The notes under the pieces are model-generated. The model saw nothing but the letters and a program-made list of their open reading frames with translations. It ran no database searches and was not told the DNA's origin. A program made the translations under genes and the position numbers. Below, piece after piece: positions 36,815 to 45,195 of a stretch of 57,764 bases of DNA. Each line of letters begins with the position of its first letter. The stretch's first letter is position 1. Source of the stretch: CAZMCT01 sp964564785 (GTDB lineage: Bacteria > Planctomycetota > Phycisphaerae > UBA1845 > Fen-1342); contig CAZMCT010000008.1 in the NCBI GenBank assembly GCA_964564785.1, positions 1 to 57,764 on the forward strand, read 5' to 3'.

Positions 36815-37716
36815 ACGCCTCTGCCTTTCCGCCAACCCGCAGCCTCGCCGAGCTGCTCGCGCAGGCCGGGCCGCTGCCAGGTACCACCTCGCAGCCCGAG
36901 CTGCGCCGCGTCGCCGAAGCCGCCGCCCGCGCCGGCGGAGCCGTGGCCCGCCGGTTCTTCCGCACGCAATACCATGTCCGCTTCAAGGATGACCTCAGCG
37001 AGGTGAGTGACGCCGACGAGGCCGCCCAGGCGGCCGTCATCGCCGCGATCCGGGCACACCGCCCCGACGACGCATTCATCGCCGAGGAGACGCTCGTCCA
37101 TCCCGACGCCGGGCCAGACCTGCCCGCACCGGAGCCCGACCGGCTCTGCTGGGTCATCGATCCGATCGACGGGACGCGGAACTTCGTCCGCGGCATCCCC
37201 TGGTACGCCTGCTCCGTCGCAGTCCTGCATCGCGGCCTCCCCATCGCCGCGGCCACGTACGCCGTCGAGAGCAACACCCTCTACTCCGCCAGCCAGGCCG
37301 AGGGCCTTTGCACTCATGGACAGTCGGCACCGGCCGCGGCCCGCCATTCACCCCCCGCGCTCGACCCCCGGCCGCTGGTCGCGCTCCCGTCCACCCCCAA
37401 AGCGCTGCTGGCGGAGCTCTGCGCTGCGTGCCTCAGCCGCTACGTCTGCCGCAACTTCGGCTCGACGGCGCTGCACTTGGCGCTGCTCGCGAGTGGTGAG
37501 CTGGACGGGGTCGTGGCGGACAATCCGCGGTTATGGGACCTCGCGGCCGGATGGCTGCTCGTGCTCGCGGCCGGAGCACGGATGACCGGCCCGCGAGGAG
37601 AGCCGATTTTTCCTCTCGAAACTACGGAATACCGTGGCGACCAGTTGCCCACGCTCGCGGGAACGCCGGGCGTGCATGCCGAGCTACTCCAGATTCAGTC
37701 CGAAACGTCCCGATAA
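36811..37716 (+). CDS. Inositol monophosphatase family phosphatase
   Basis: 301 residues. The metal-binding motifs of the family are present: AEET (about residue 91), DPIDGTRNF (about residue 117) and WDLAAGWLL (about residue 243). The family includes inositol phosphatases, CysQ (3'-phosphoadenosine phosphatase) and histidinol phosphatase; sequence alone does not choose between them. Its GTG start overlaps the yidC stop in GTGA, so the two are probably translationally coupled, although the pairing has no obvious functional logic. Confidence 0.87.
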   Translation: MNASAFPPTRSLAELLAQAGPLPGTTSQPELRRVAEAAARAGGAVARRFFRTQYHVRFKDDLSEVSDADEAAQAAVIAAIRAHRPDDAFIAEETLVHPDAGPDLPAPEPDRLCWVIDPIDGTRNFVRGIPWYACSVAVLHRGLPIAAATYAVESNTLYSASQAEGLCTHGQSAPAAARHSPPALDPRPLVALPSTPKALLAELCAACLSRYVCRNFGSTALHLALLASGELDGVVADNPRLWDLAAGWLLVLAAGARMTGPRGEPIFPLETTEYRGDQLPTLAGTPGVHAELLQIQSETSR

Positions 37717-37748
37717 ATGCCACCCGGGTTTCAAATCTAAGAAAAGCG

Positions 37749-37777
37749 TTGACGGCCGCGGGGCGTTGTGCTAATTG
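37749..37777 (+). promoter_or_regulatory. Promoter of the PEP-CTERM gene at 37946
   Basis: TTGACG (37749-37754), a 17-nt spacer, then TAATTG (37772-37777). Transcription would start near 37784, leaving a leader of about 160 nt. Confidence 0.5.
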
Positions 37778-37783
37778 AAAGGA

Positions 37784-37945
37784 GGTGAGGAGCGGAACAG
37801 GAGCCCAGCTCCGAGCCCAACGATAACGTCTCTCAAGCAGCACCAGTCTGGCGAAAGAATCACCGGATCCGGCTCAGCCGACCGCCCCCGTGGGCGGAGC
37901 CGATCCACAGGCAGGGCGGTTGAAGCGCCCCTAAGGAGGAGCAGC
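37784..37945 (+). promoter_or_regulatory. Structured 5' leader of the PEP-CTERM gene
   Basis: A nested hairpin occupies 37865-37906. The outer arms are GGATCCGGCTC and GAGCCGATCC with one bulge. The inner stem is CCGCCC, loop CCGT, GGGCGG. A second hairpin (GGGCG, 7-nt loop, CGCCC, 37914-37930) abuts the strong ribosome site AAGGAGG at 37933-37939. The layout, structure then ribosome site, fits a leader that controls translation. No known riboswitch consensus was recognised. Confidence 0.45.
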
Positions 37946-38614
37946 ATGAAGAAAGTAGCGATTCTCAGTGTTCTAGTCATGGTATCAGTGGCCGCGGCCG
38001 GCACGATCAATGTGGCGGCCGGCAGCGCGACGCCCGTGGGCGACAGCCCGCGCAGCGTCGTGGCGTACTCGAATGTGACGACGCAGACCGGGTACTACTT
38101 CAACAGCCTGCCGTACTCGACGCCGCAGGAGCTCGGCGACGATCTGTACATGACCGGCGGTGGTGTGCTCGAGTCGTTCAAGTTCACCTATGAGTCGGCC
38201 GAGACGGACCCGCCCCCGGCCAGTTGCGTGATCGCGTTCTACGATCTCGCGACGTTCAACTTCGGCGGCGGCAACACGCCGATCGCGGCGTACAACGTCA
38301 GCGGCCTGCCGGGCAACGGGGCCTGGATCATCAACGTGCCGGTTGACCCCCTGACGGCCCCGGTGCTTCCGGCGAACATCATGATGACGCAGCTCATGGA
38401 CACGGTTCCGTCCGGCCCGCTGACGTTCTACCCGCCGACGATCGGCAGCACGACCGACGGCGTCTGGGCCGGCGCGCCGGACAACACGTTCTTCACGTCC
38501 GGCATGTTCGGCCTTCCGCCGAACACGCTGAACTTCGGGTATGAGGTCACGCTGGTTCCGGAGCCCGCGGCCCTGGCGCTGCTGGTGGCCGGCCTGCTGC
38601 TGCGGCGGCGCTAG
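37946..38614 (+). CDS. PEP-CTERM sorting-domain protein
   Basis: 222 residues. The signal peptide VAILSVLVMVSVAAAG is followed by a mature domain rich in Thr, Gly, Asn and Tyr. There is one Cys and no recognised catalytic domain. It ends VPEPAALALLVAGLLLRRR, the PEP-CTERM tail. AAGGAGG is 6 nt before the ATG, the best ribosome site in the window. It has its own promoter, a structured leader and a rho-independent terminator, so it is a single highly expressed unit, probably an abundant extracellular or surface protein. Confidence 0.8.
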   Translation: MKKVAILSVLVMVSVAAAGTINVAAGSATPVGDSPRSVVAYSNVTTQTGYYFNSLPYSTPQELGDDLYMTGGGVLESFKFTYESAETDPPPASCVIAFYDLATFNFGGGNTPIAAYNVSGLPGNGAWIINVPVDPLTAPVLPANIMMTQLMDTVPSGPLTFYPPTIGSTTDGVWAGAPDNTFFTSGMFGLPPNTLNFGYEVTLVPEPAALALLVAGLLLRRR

Positions 38615-38644
38615 ACCCCGCAGTCCAAACCGAGGAGGAGGTGT

Positions 38645-38683
38645 ACCGGCGGTCGGGTAACCGGCCGCCGGTGCGTTTTTTTT
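38645..38683 (+). terminator. Rho-independent terminator after the PEP-CTERM gene
   Basis: A 12-bp stem (ACCGGCGGTCGG / CCGGCCGCCGGT with one G-U pair) has a GTAA loop and is followed by GCG and eight T residues (38676-38683). It is the clearest intrinsic terminator in the window. Confidence 0.88.
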
Positions 38684-38712
38684 CGGCGGCCCCCGCGCCG
38701 CGCCCGTCCGGC

Positions 38713-39474
38713 TCAGGCCGGCGGGTCGCTCCGCTGCGGGTGGTGATCCACGTACCAGCGGATCTGCCGCGCCAGGCCGATCAAGATATCCGCCTCGTTC
38801 ACGCTCAGAGCGCTGCGGCCCAGCAGGTGTCGCAGCGCGTACTTCAGGTGCTCCGGGTTCTGACCGTACAGAAAACCGACCCGTTCCAGCGCGTCGAACA
38901 GCCGCGCGAACATCACCTGCTTCTTTTCGTCCGGCGCCGGTGGGGAGTCAAGCGCCATGGGCAGCGCCGGTCGGCCCGCGGCCGCCGCCCACGCCTGCCG
39001 TAGCTCATAACAGATGATTGCGACCGCTGCGGCCAGGTTCAGAACCGGGTACGTTTCGTCAGCCGGGATCGTGACAATGCGGTCGACCAGCAGCAGTTCG
39101 CGGGTCTGAAGTCCGTAATCCTCGCGGCCGAAGACGAAGGCGACGGGGCCGGCCGCGGCGCGCGGGACGGCCTCCGCCGCAGCCTGCGCGGGGGTGATGG
39201 CGGCCTGGCGGCGGTAGAGGCCGAGCTTGGAGGACGTGGCGTAGGAGTGGACGCAGCCGGCCAGCGCCGCGGGGATGTCGGGCACGACGCGCGCGGCGTC
39301 GAGCACCCGCGCGCCGTGCGCGGCGTAGGCGACCGCGGCCGCGTCGCGCACGTCGCAGCGCGGGGCGACAATGGCCAAGTCTGTAATCCCCATGTTGGCC
39401 ATCACGCGGCACGCGGCGCCGACGTTGGCCGGTCCGCTGGGCGCGACGAGGACGATGCGGAAGTGGGCGAGCAC
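38713..39474 (-). CDS. TrmH-family RNA methyltransferase, TrmJ-like
   Basis: A SPOUT enzyme that 2'-O-methylates RNA, in TrmJ the ribose of tRNA position 32. 253 residues. Motif 1 is NVGAACRVMANMG, motif 2 FGREDYGLQTREL, motif 3 PVLNLAAAVAIICYEL (knot). The C-terminal helical extension (GFLYGQNPEHLKYALRHLLGR) is typical of the TrmJ group. I chose GTG 39474 because the hexamer TACAAT lies exactly 6 nt upstream, and the family usually starts close to the first beta strand (FRIVLVAPS). An upstream ATG at 39501 is in frame but precedes the promoter hexamer. Confidence 0.88.
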   Translation of the reverse strand: MLAHFRIVLVAPSGPANVGAACRVMANMGITDLAIVAPRCDVRDAAAVAYAAHGARVLDAARVVPDIPAALAGCVHSYATSSKLGLYRRQAAITPAQAAAEAVPRAAAGPVAFVFGREDYGLQTRELLLVDRIVTIPADETYPVLNLAAAVAIICYELRQAWAAAAGRPALPMALDSPPAPDEKKQVMFARLFDALERVGFLYGQNPEHLKYALRHLLGRSALSVNEADILIGLARQIRWYVDHHPQRSDPPA

Positions 39475-39480
39475 CGCGCG

Positions 39481-39486
39481 ATTGTA
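39481..39486 (-). promoter_or_regulatory. -10 element with leaderless spacing (TrmJ-like gene)
   Basis: TACAAT on the minus strand, then CGCGCG, then the GTG at 39474. This is identical in hexamer and spacing to the promoter of the DUF58 gene at 16338-16343. Confidence 0.5.
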
Positions 39487-39560
39487 CCGCCGGCGCGGCA
39501 CCGTTCGGAGCGCCCCAGCCGCTCAGCGCCGTGGGGCGGCCGCGCCCGCGACCTGTCCCC

Positions 39561-41825
39561 CTACGGCCCGCTCAGCAGCGCCACAAACGGGTTGATGTCG
39601 CCGAAGTCGACCGCCCCGTCGCCGCTGACGTCCGCGTTCGCGTGTGGACAGCCCGGAAAAGCCGCCGCGTAGGCCGCCGCGTCGCCCAGCGCCAGCACGA
39701 AGGGGTTGATGTCGGAGAACCCGATCTGCCCGTCGCAGTCGAGGTCGCCCGGGACGAGCGCGGTGAACGTGGCCACGGCGTCGCCGCCCGGCACACCGTC
39801 GCCGCTGGGCAGCGGATCGGGGCTGTCCGGCCGCACCAGCTCACCGTCGAGCTGCTTGTTCAGCACAGTCTCGCGGATGCTGTCCGCGACCGTCAGCGTG
39901 TAGGTGTCGCTCAGCAGCGGCGCGCCGGGCGTCAGAGTGACCGCGCATCGGACCATGTCGTACGTGTAATTGCACGGGATCGTGCCGTGGCGGACGCCCT
40001 CCAGGACGAAATCCGACACGGACGCCGCCACGGGCTTGTGAAAGACGATCTCGAGCTGGGCCAGGCCGGCGGCCGGCTCGGACGCGCCCGGCGGGGGCGT
40101 CATGCTGATGATCTTCGGCGGTCCGGCGACGAACGGGATCGTTCCCACGTCGTAGCACAGGATCCAGGGCACGGGGTCGAACTGCACTTGGGTGACCGGC
40201 GTCGCGTCGACCGGCACGAGCAGGTGCTCGACCCGCGCGTCGTTCCACACCACGTGCGTCGTCGGCTGGCCGCCGGCCGTCGTGACAAGGTCAATCGGCA
40301 TGGTGAACGTCGGCAGCGCGACGGACTGCTGCTGCTCGATGTACAGCTCGACGTAGCGGTTGCCGTCGGCGAGCGTCTGCTGCCACGCCCAACGATACAC
40401 AGGCGTGCCGGCCCCGTAGACCCACTCATCGAAGAACCACTGCAAATCGCGGCCGGAGACGGCTTCCGCGACCGCGCGGTAGTCGTCGGTCGTGCCCGCG
40501 CTGCCGCCGTACTGCGCCCGCCAGGCCGCGAGCGTGTCATAGAAGGTCGCGTCGCCGAGCACGTGGCGGAGCATGTGCTGCACCCAGGCGCCCTTCAGGT
40601 ACGACAGGTTGTAATCGAAGATGCGGCCCTGGTCGCTGATGTCATAGCAGTACACGGTGCCGCTCGCGTTGCTGGGGCGGCGGTTCGCCATCGCCTGGTG
40701 CAGCGCCGGAGCGCCGGGGCTGCCGGGCTCGTTCTCGTACCACAGCGCTTCGGAATAGGTCGCGAAGCCCTCGTTCAGCCAGATATCGTGCCAGGTCGCG
40801 CACGTGACCCAGTCGCCCCACCATTGATGTGCCAGTTCGTGCACGATGCCGCTTTCCCACCAGAAATACGGCCCGATGCTGGTCATCGTCTGGTGCTCCA
40901 TCCCGCCGCCCCAGCCGAAGTTCAGCATGCCGTACTTCTCGGCCGGGAAGGGATACAGCCCGAACAGGTCGCTGTAGGCCGTCAGGGCCGCGAGCGTGAG
41001 GTCCTGCCACGCGGCGCGATTGCCGGCGCTGTCGTACTCGGGATAGATGAAGAACTGCAACGGCATGTTGGTGTCGCCGTACGTCCACGTCGTGCCGAAC
41101 TGGTGGTAATTCGTCGCCCCGATGCAGTACAGGTAGTCCTCCGTCGGGTACTCGGTCCGCCAGTGGTAGCGCAGCTTGTTCGGTGGCACCGGATCCACCG
41201 CCTCCAGCAGCCCGTTCGACGCCACAACCATCGTGTTCGGCACGGTGAAGCGCAGATCCGCGGTCGTCTTGTCACGCAGGTCGTCCTTGGCCGGCCACCA
41301 CGTGTATGCAAACCACGGCTGGCTCAGCGTGAAAACCTCGTATGCCCCACTGCGCATCCGGAACGTGATCGAGCCCCAGCCGCCCGAGCTCTGCGGCTGG
41401 CCGCTGTAAGGCACCCGCACCGTGAATACCTCGTCCGTGGCGTACGGGCGGTTGAGCGCGACCTCGACTGTCTCCGGGTCCAGCCGCGTCCACGATGCCG
41501 GGCTCCCATCCACCTCGACGGTCCCGAGCGTGAACACCTCGTCCAGGCGGAAGCGGAACGTCGCCAGGCCGTCCACGCGGCTGCGCACCGTCATCGTGTT
41601 CGAGCCGCCGATCCACGTCGTGACCGGATTCAGCTCGATGTCCAGATCGTTGTGCTGCACGTCGGTGTCGGCCGCAGACTCGCGCAGCAGCGCGGGCTCG
41701 GCGCGGACGGGCCGCCACCGCGCCGCCGCCTGCTTGGCGTGGCTGCAATGCGGCTCCGGAGCCGGCTGTGCCGCACCCATTGAGACCCCCGCCGCCAACA
41801 CCAGCTCCAGCCATCCCGTACGCAT
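39561..41825 (-). CDS. Secreted M1 family metallo-aminopeptidase with dockerin
   Basis: 754 residues. A signal peptide (LELVLAAGVSMGAAQ) is followed by an N-terminal saddle domain and the catalytic domain. GGGMEHQTMTSIG stands in for the GAMEN substrate motif, and HELAHQWWGDWV (about residue 328), with Glu in NEGFATYSE, gives the zinc site HExxH-18-E. The C-terminus has two calcium-binding dockerin loops (DLDCDGQIGFSDINPFVLAL and DVSGDGAVDFGDINPFVALL), as seen in planctomycete secreted proteins. GAGAGGAG precedes the ATG at 41825. It probably digests peptides outside the cell while docked to a larger assembly or the surface. No cohesin gene is in this window. Confidence 0.93.
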   Translation of the reverse strand: MRTGWLELVLAAGVSMGAAQPAPEPHCSHAKQAAARWRPVRAEPALLRESAADTDVQHNDLDIELNPVTTWIGGSNTMTVRSRVDGLATFRFRLDEVFTLGTVEVDGSPASWTRLDPETVEVALNRPYATDEVFTVRVPYSGQPQSSGGWGSITFRMRSGAYEVFTLSQPWFAYTWWPAKDDLRDKTTADLRFTVPNTMVVASNGLLEAVDPVPPNKLRYHWRTEYPTEDYLYCIGATNYHQFGTTWTYGDTNMPLQFFIYPEYDSAGNRAAWQDLTLAALTAYSDLFGLYPFPAEKYGMLNFGWGGGMEHQTMTSIGPYFWWESGIVHELAHQWWGDWVTCATWHDIWLNEGFATYSEALWYENEPGSPGAPALHQAMANRRPSNASGTVYCYDISDQGRIFDYNLSYLKGAWVQHMLRHVLGDATFYDTLAAWRAQYGGSAGTTDDYRAVAEAVSGRDLQWFFDEWVYGAGTPVYRWAWQQTLADGNRYVELYIEQQQSVALPTFTMPIDLVTTAGGQPTTHVVWNDARVEHLLVPVDATPVTQVQFDPVPWILCYDVGTIPFVAGPPKIISMTPPPGASEPAAGLAQLEIVFHKPVAASVSDFVLEGVRHGTIPCNYTYDMVRCAVTLTPGAPLLSDTYTLTVADSIRETVLNKQLDGELVRPDSPDPLPSGDGVPGGDAVATFTALVPGDLDCDGQIGFSDINPFVLALGDAAAYAAAFPGCPHANADVSGDGAVDFGDINPFVALLSGP

Positions 41826-41918
41826 GTGCGGCTCCTCTCGGGGCGGCCCGCGTCCCACGCGGCCGACCCAGGTTGCGATACCGGACCGACGCCTGCCCGC
41901 CGAAGCGGACGGCCGGCG

Positions 41919-42473
41919 TTACGGCGAGCGTCTCTCCAGCCACCGTGCCAGCCCGAACCGATCCGAGCCGGATACCAGGATCAGCACTGATCCCATCAGC
42001 AGCAGGACGTTCTCGAGCACTTTCGTGCAAATGTAGACTTCACCCGTGCCGCAGCCACAGTCGAACTTCACGTCGCAGAACGAAGCATAGACCACGCCCG
42101 GCTTCGGCGCGGCGTACAACCCCGCCGCGTGGATCAGCAGCATGGGCGTGAAGAACAGCAGCATTCCACTCAGGACCAGCGCCGCCCCCCGCCGCCACAG
42201 CCCCACGACCAGGAACGCCGCGCAGACCAGCTCGATCCACGGCGTCACCACCGCGGTCACGTTCAGCCACAGCGGCGGCTCGAGCGGCACGATCCCGTAC
42301 ATCTTGACCGCCTTCAGGAACGCGACCGGATCGCGGAGCTTCATCACCGCCAGGTAGGCGAACACCCCGCCCACCGCCAGCCGCGCCAGCAGCACCGGCA
42401 CGCCCGTGCGGTCGAGCGCGGCGAGCCGGCCGGCCCGGGTTCCGGAAGATGCGTTCATCACGGCTTCCGCCAT
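41919..42473 (-). CDS. MauE/DoxX-family membrane protein
   Basis: 184 residues, four membrane helices (for example LLARLAVGGVFAYLAVMKL and LVLSGMLLFFTPMLLIHAAG). A cysteine-rich loop, CDVKFDCGCGTGEVYIC, lies between helices 3 and 4; paired cysteines of this kind suggest thiol-disulfide chemistry, as proposed for MauE in methylamine dehydrogenase maturation. The ATG follows the rhodanese stop by one base (TGAGATG), so the two are translationally coupled. It may reduce or oxidise the sulfur carried by the rhodanese; this is inferred only from the gene order. Confidence 0.82.
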   Translation of the reverse strand: MAEAVMNASSGTRAGRLAALDRTGVPVLLARLAVGGVFAYLAVMKLRDPVAFLKAVKMYGIVPLEPPLWLNVTAVVTPWIELVCAAFLVVGLWRRGAALVLSGMLLFFTPMLLIHAAGLYAAPKPGVVYASFCDVKFDCGCGTGEVYICTKVLENVLLLMGSVLILVSGSDRFGLARWLERRSP

Positions 42474-42474
42474 C

Positions 42475-43503
42475 TCACTGCTCTCCGTCGCCGGTCTCGA
42501 TCGGCAGGTCCTCGCGGCTGCGCCATTCCTCCCACCCGCCCCTGAACAGCAGGACGCGGGCCCGCGGTACGTCGGCCTTCAGCAGCTCGCCGCACACGTA
42601 CAAGCTGTCTTCACACTCGCCGCCGTTACAGTACACAATGATCTTCTCGGCCGCCGGGGCCCGCGCCAGCACCTCGGGGAAGTAATAGTCGATCCGGTAG
42701 AAGTCGCACTGGATCGCACCCGGGATGTGCCCCCTCGAGAAAGCCTCGTCGTCGCGGGCGTCGATGAACAGGTGGAGGCCCGCGCCCGTGTTGGCGTGCT
42801 CGTAGAGCGCGACCACCTCGTCGAGCGATAGCTCCTGGAAGCCGTGCGCACCGACCACCGGGGGCTGCGGCGGGGGCCCCTCAGTCGACGTCGGTTCCGC
42901 CGCCGCTCCCGCGGTCTTGGCGTCGACCGCCGGCTCCCTGGGTCGGCCGTCCGCCGCGTTTTCCGACGCCGGCGTCGGGGGCGTGTTCCCCGCGGCACTG
43001 TTCTGAACGTGCTTTTCCCAGGCTTCCCATCCGCCCTTGAACACGAACAGCGATTCGGCGGCCAGTCCCCGTACGACCAGCTCCCCGCACAGCAGGTAGC
43101 TGTCCTCGCACGTGCCGCCGTGGCAGTACACAATCACGCGCTCGGCCCCCGCGGCCGCCTCGAGCGTGCGGTCGATGCACTCGTCGAGACGGTACGGGTC
43201 GCAGTGCAGCGCCCCGTCGATGTGCCCGCGGGCGAACGCGTCCTCCGTGCGGGCGTCGATGAGCACGTCCAGCCCGCCGCGCAGCCGGGTCGAGACACTG
43301 GCGACCACCTCATCGAGCGTCACCGCGCAGTACGGGTCCGCCGGTGCGCCGGGGGCCGTCGTCGTCGGCGTGATCCGCGGGACGTAGTTTCGCCCCAGAT
43401 CGATCCGGTTCTTGCCGCGGGCCGCGTTCACCGCCAGCCCCAGCGCGAAGCTGATCGCCAGCAGCAACACGCCTTGCGTCATGGTGCGGACCGCAATTCG
43501 CAT
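42475..43503 (-). CDS. Membrane-anchored tandem rhodanese
   Basis: 342 residues from the chosen ATG. An N-terminal helix (VLLLAISFALGLAVNAA) anchors it. The first rhodanese domain has VLIDARTEDAFARGHIDGA and the active loop YCHGGTCEDS. After a Pro/Ala-rich linker the second has LFIDARDDEAFSRGHIPGA and YCNGGECEDS. Both keep the catalytic cysteine, which carries a persulfide in active members. GAGG is about 6 nt before ATG 43503; ATG 43512 and 43524 are alternatives. It is followed within one base by a MauE/DoxX gene and preceded by a radical SAM gene. Confidence 0.9.
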   Translation of the reverse strand: MRIAVRTMTQGVLLLAISFALGLAVNAARGKNRIDLGRNYVPRITPTTTAPGAPADPYCAVTLDEVVASVSTRLRGGLDVLIDARTEDAFARGHIDGALHCDPYRLDECIDRTLEAAAGAERVIVYCHGGTCEDSYLLCGELVVRGLAAESLFVFKGGWEAWEKHVQNSAAGNTPPTPASENAADGRPREPAVDAKTAGAAAEPTSTEGPPPQPPVVGAHGFQELSLDEVVALYEHANTGAGLHLFIDARDDEAFSRGHIPGAIQCDFYRIDYYFPEVLARAPAAEKIIVYCNGGECEDSLYVCGELLKADVPRARVLLFRGGWEEWRSREDLPIETGDGEQ

Positions 43504-43545
43504 GGGCCTCATCCTGTGATGCATCCGTCAGATACCGTGCCGGGT

Positions 43546-44910
43546 TTAGCGGATTATACGGCCTCGTTGAAGGAGCTGTTCGATGGCCGTCCGCGACACG
43601 GCCGACCACCGCCGCCACCACGCTCCCGTCGCCGGGCCTGAGAACTCGCCCCGCAAACGTCTGATAACCCGCCCAATCTGGTCCGGGCGGCACGCGGGCA
43701 TGTCCAGACCCGTGAGGTCGGCATGAAACTGCTCGGCGTCGCGCGGGTGCAGCCAGCCCTGTTCCCGGCACAAGTTGCGGGCGGCCGTGCCGGGCCAGGG
43801 GTGGTAGGGACGGACATCGACCCGGTCCGGCCGCAGCTCGCGGAGCAGGCGGTGGGTGTCGTCGAGCGCGGCGCCGCTTTCGTACGGTGCGCCGAGGTAC
43901 ACGATGGCTCGGGTGAGGATCCGCGACCTGCGCAGCGCGGTGAACGTGGTGCGGATCTGATCGTTCGTCAAGTTCATCTCGAAGATCTCGTTACGGATGA
44001 AGTCGCTGCCCGAGATGACCTCGACGTCGGCCTGCGCGCAGCCGGCCGCGGCGAGCTGCCCGGCGAGCGCGGCATCCGTGGCGTTGGCCCGCAGGTGGCA
44101 GCGGAACGGCAGGCGGCACTTCTGCACATACGCCGCCAGAAACTCATCGAGCCACGCGCGGTCGAGGGCGAACGCGTGGTCGAGGAACCGCACGCGCGTG
44201 GTCTGCGGGTAGCGCTCGCGCAGCAAGGCGATCTCGGCCAGGATGTTGCCCGGCGCGCGGCGCCGCACCCACGTCTCGCGCTCGCCGTAGAGCCCGCGCA
44301 CCGTCGCGTTGAGGCAGTAGGTGCAGTGCTGCGGGCAGCCGCGCCCGACCGCGAGCTCGATCTGCCCGGTCCGGCGGACGTGCGCGGCGTACCCGAACAG
44401 TTCGCGGTGCGCGAAGGGCAGCGAGTTCAGGTCCTCGACCAGCGGCGGCAGCGGCGGCCGGGCCAGTCCGCGCTCATCCCGCAGCCACACGCCCGAGACC
44501 ACCTGGCCGGTCGCCGGGTCCTTCATCCGCTCCAGATATGTGACCAGCGATGCGTCCGGCTCGCCGATCGCGACCGCGTGCACGCCCGGCAGGCTGAGCG
44601 CGGCGGCCGGGTCGATGGTCGGAAACTGTCCCCCGGCCACGATCGGCACGAACTCGCGCTTCTCAATGTACTCGAACGCGCGGCGGGCCGCGTCCACGCA
44701 AACCGCCGAGATGTCCGCGTAAATCAACTGCGGCAGTGCGCGGGCCAGTGCCCCTTTCACGCGGCCCAGGTCGAAGCGCGCCAGACCTTCGAGCGCCAGC
44801 ACGTGCCCCCGACGCTCCAGCAGTCCCAGCAGCGTGCCCAGTTGCGGCTCGAATCGTGGCACCGGACGCCCGCGCACGTCCGGCACGAACTGAAACACCA
44901 GTATCCGCAT
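43546..44910 (-). CDS. B12-binding-domain radical SAM enzyme
   Basis: 454 residues. The N-terminal Rossmann domain (to about 150; RILVFQFVPD, IPILIVAGG-type strand then GQFPTIDP) is the cobalamin-binding type, although the DxHxxG motif is not evident. The radical SAM core follows, with the cluster motif GCPQHCTYC (CxxxCxxC, about residue 190) and later RVRFLDHAFALD and ISGSDFIRNEIFEMNLT. Such enzymes methylate or rearrange unactivated carbon; the substrate is unknown. It forms a run with the genes at 45196 and 44991 upstream and with the rhodanese downstream. Confidence 0.88.
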   Translation of the reverse strand: MRILVFQFVPDVRGRPVPRFEPQLGTLLGLLERRGHVLALEGLARFDLGRVKGALARALPQLIYADISAVCVDAARRAFEYIEKREFVPIVAGGQFPTIDPAAALSLPGVHAVAIGEPDASLVTYLERMKDPATGQVVSGVWLRDERGLARPPLPPLVEDLNSLPFAHRELFGYAAHVRRTGQIELAVGRGCPQHCTYCLNATVRGLYGERETWVRRRAPGNILAEIALLRERYPQTTRVRFLDHAFALDRAWLDEFLAAYVQKCRLPFRCHLRANATDAALAGQLAAAGCAQADVEVISGSDFIRNEIFEMNLTNDQIRTTFTALRRSRILTRAIVYLGAPYESGAALDDTHRLLRELRPDRVDVRPYHPWPGTAARNLCREQGWLHPRDAEQFHADLTGLDMPACRPDQIGRVIRRLRGEFSGPATGAWWRRWSAVSRTAIEQLLQRGRIIR

Positions 44911-44990
44911 CCCACGGTCACCCTGAAAACGCCCGCGCGAAACGTCCCGGTCGCCGCCCCCCGTGCCGCCCCGCCCGCCACGCCGCCCCG

Positions 44991-45191
44991 CTATTCAAAC
45001 AGCACCGGCTCCCAGAACGTCCGGGTGAGCGAGGGGGGAAACCGGCCCGCGCCGGCCGGAATCATCGGGATGCGCACGGCCAGCTCCGGCCGACGCAGCG
45101 CCTCGGTCAGGAACGCCGAGGTCTCGGCGATCAGCCGCGCCCGGGTCTCCTCCCAGGTCTCGTGCCGCCGCTTCGTCCAGGGCAGGTCCAT
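44991..45191 (-). CDS. Hypothetical 66-residue protein
   Basis: MDLPWTKRRHETWEETRARL is followed by a helix rich in Ala and Glu, then GAGRFPPSLTRTFWEPVLFE. No signal or membrane segment is seen. It begins 4 nt after the stop of the membrane protein upstream and lies 80 nt before the radical SAM gene. Its place in a compact operon supports a real gene. Family not recognised. Confidence 0.6.
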   Translation of the reverse strand: MDLPWTKRRHETWEETRARLIAETSAFLTEALRRPELAVRIPMIPAGAGRFPPSLTRTFWEPVLFE

Positions 45192-45195
45192 GGCG

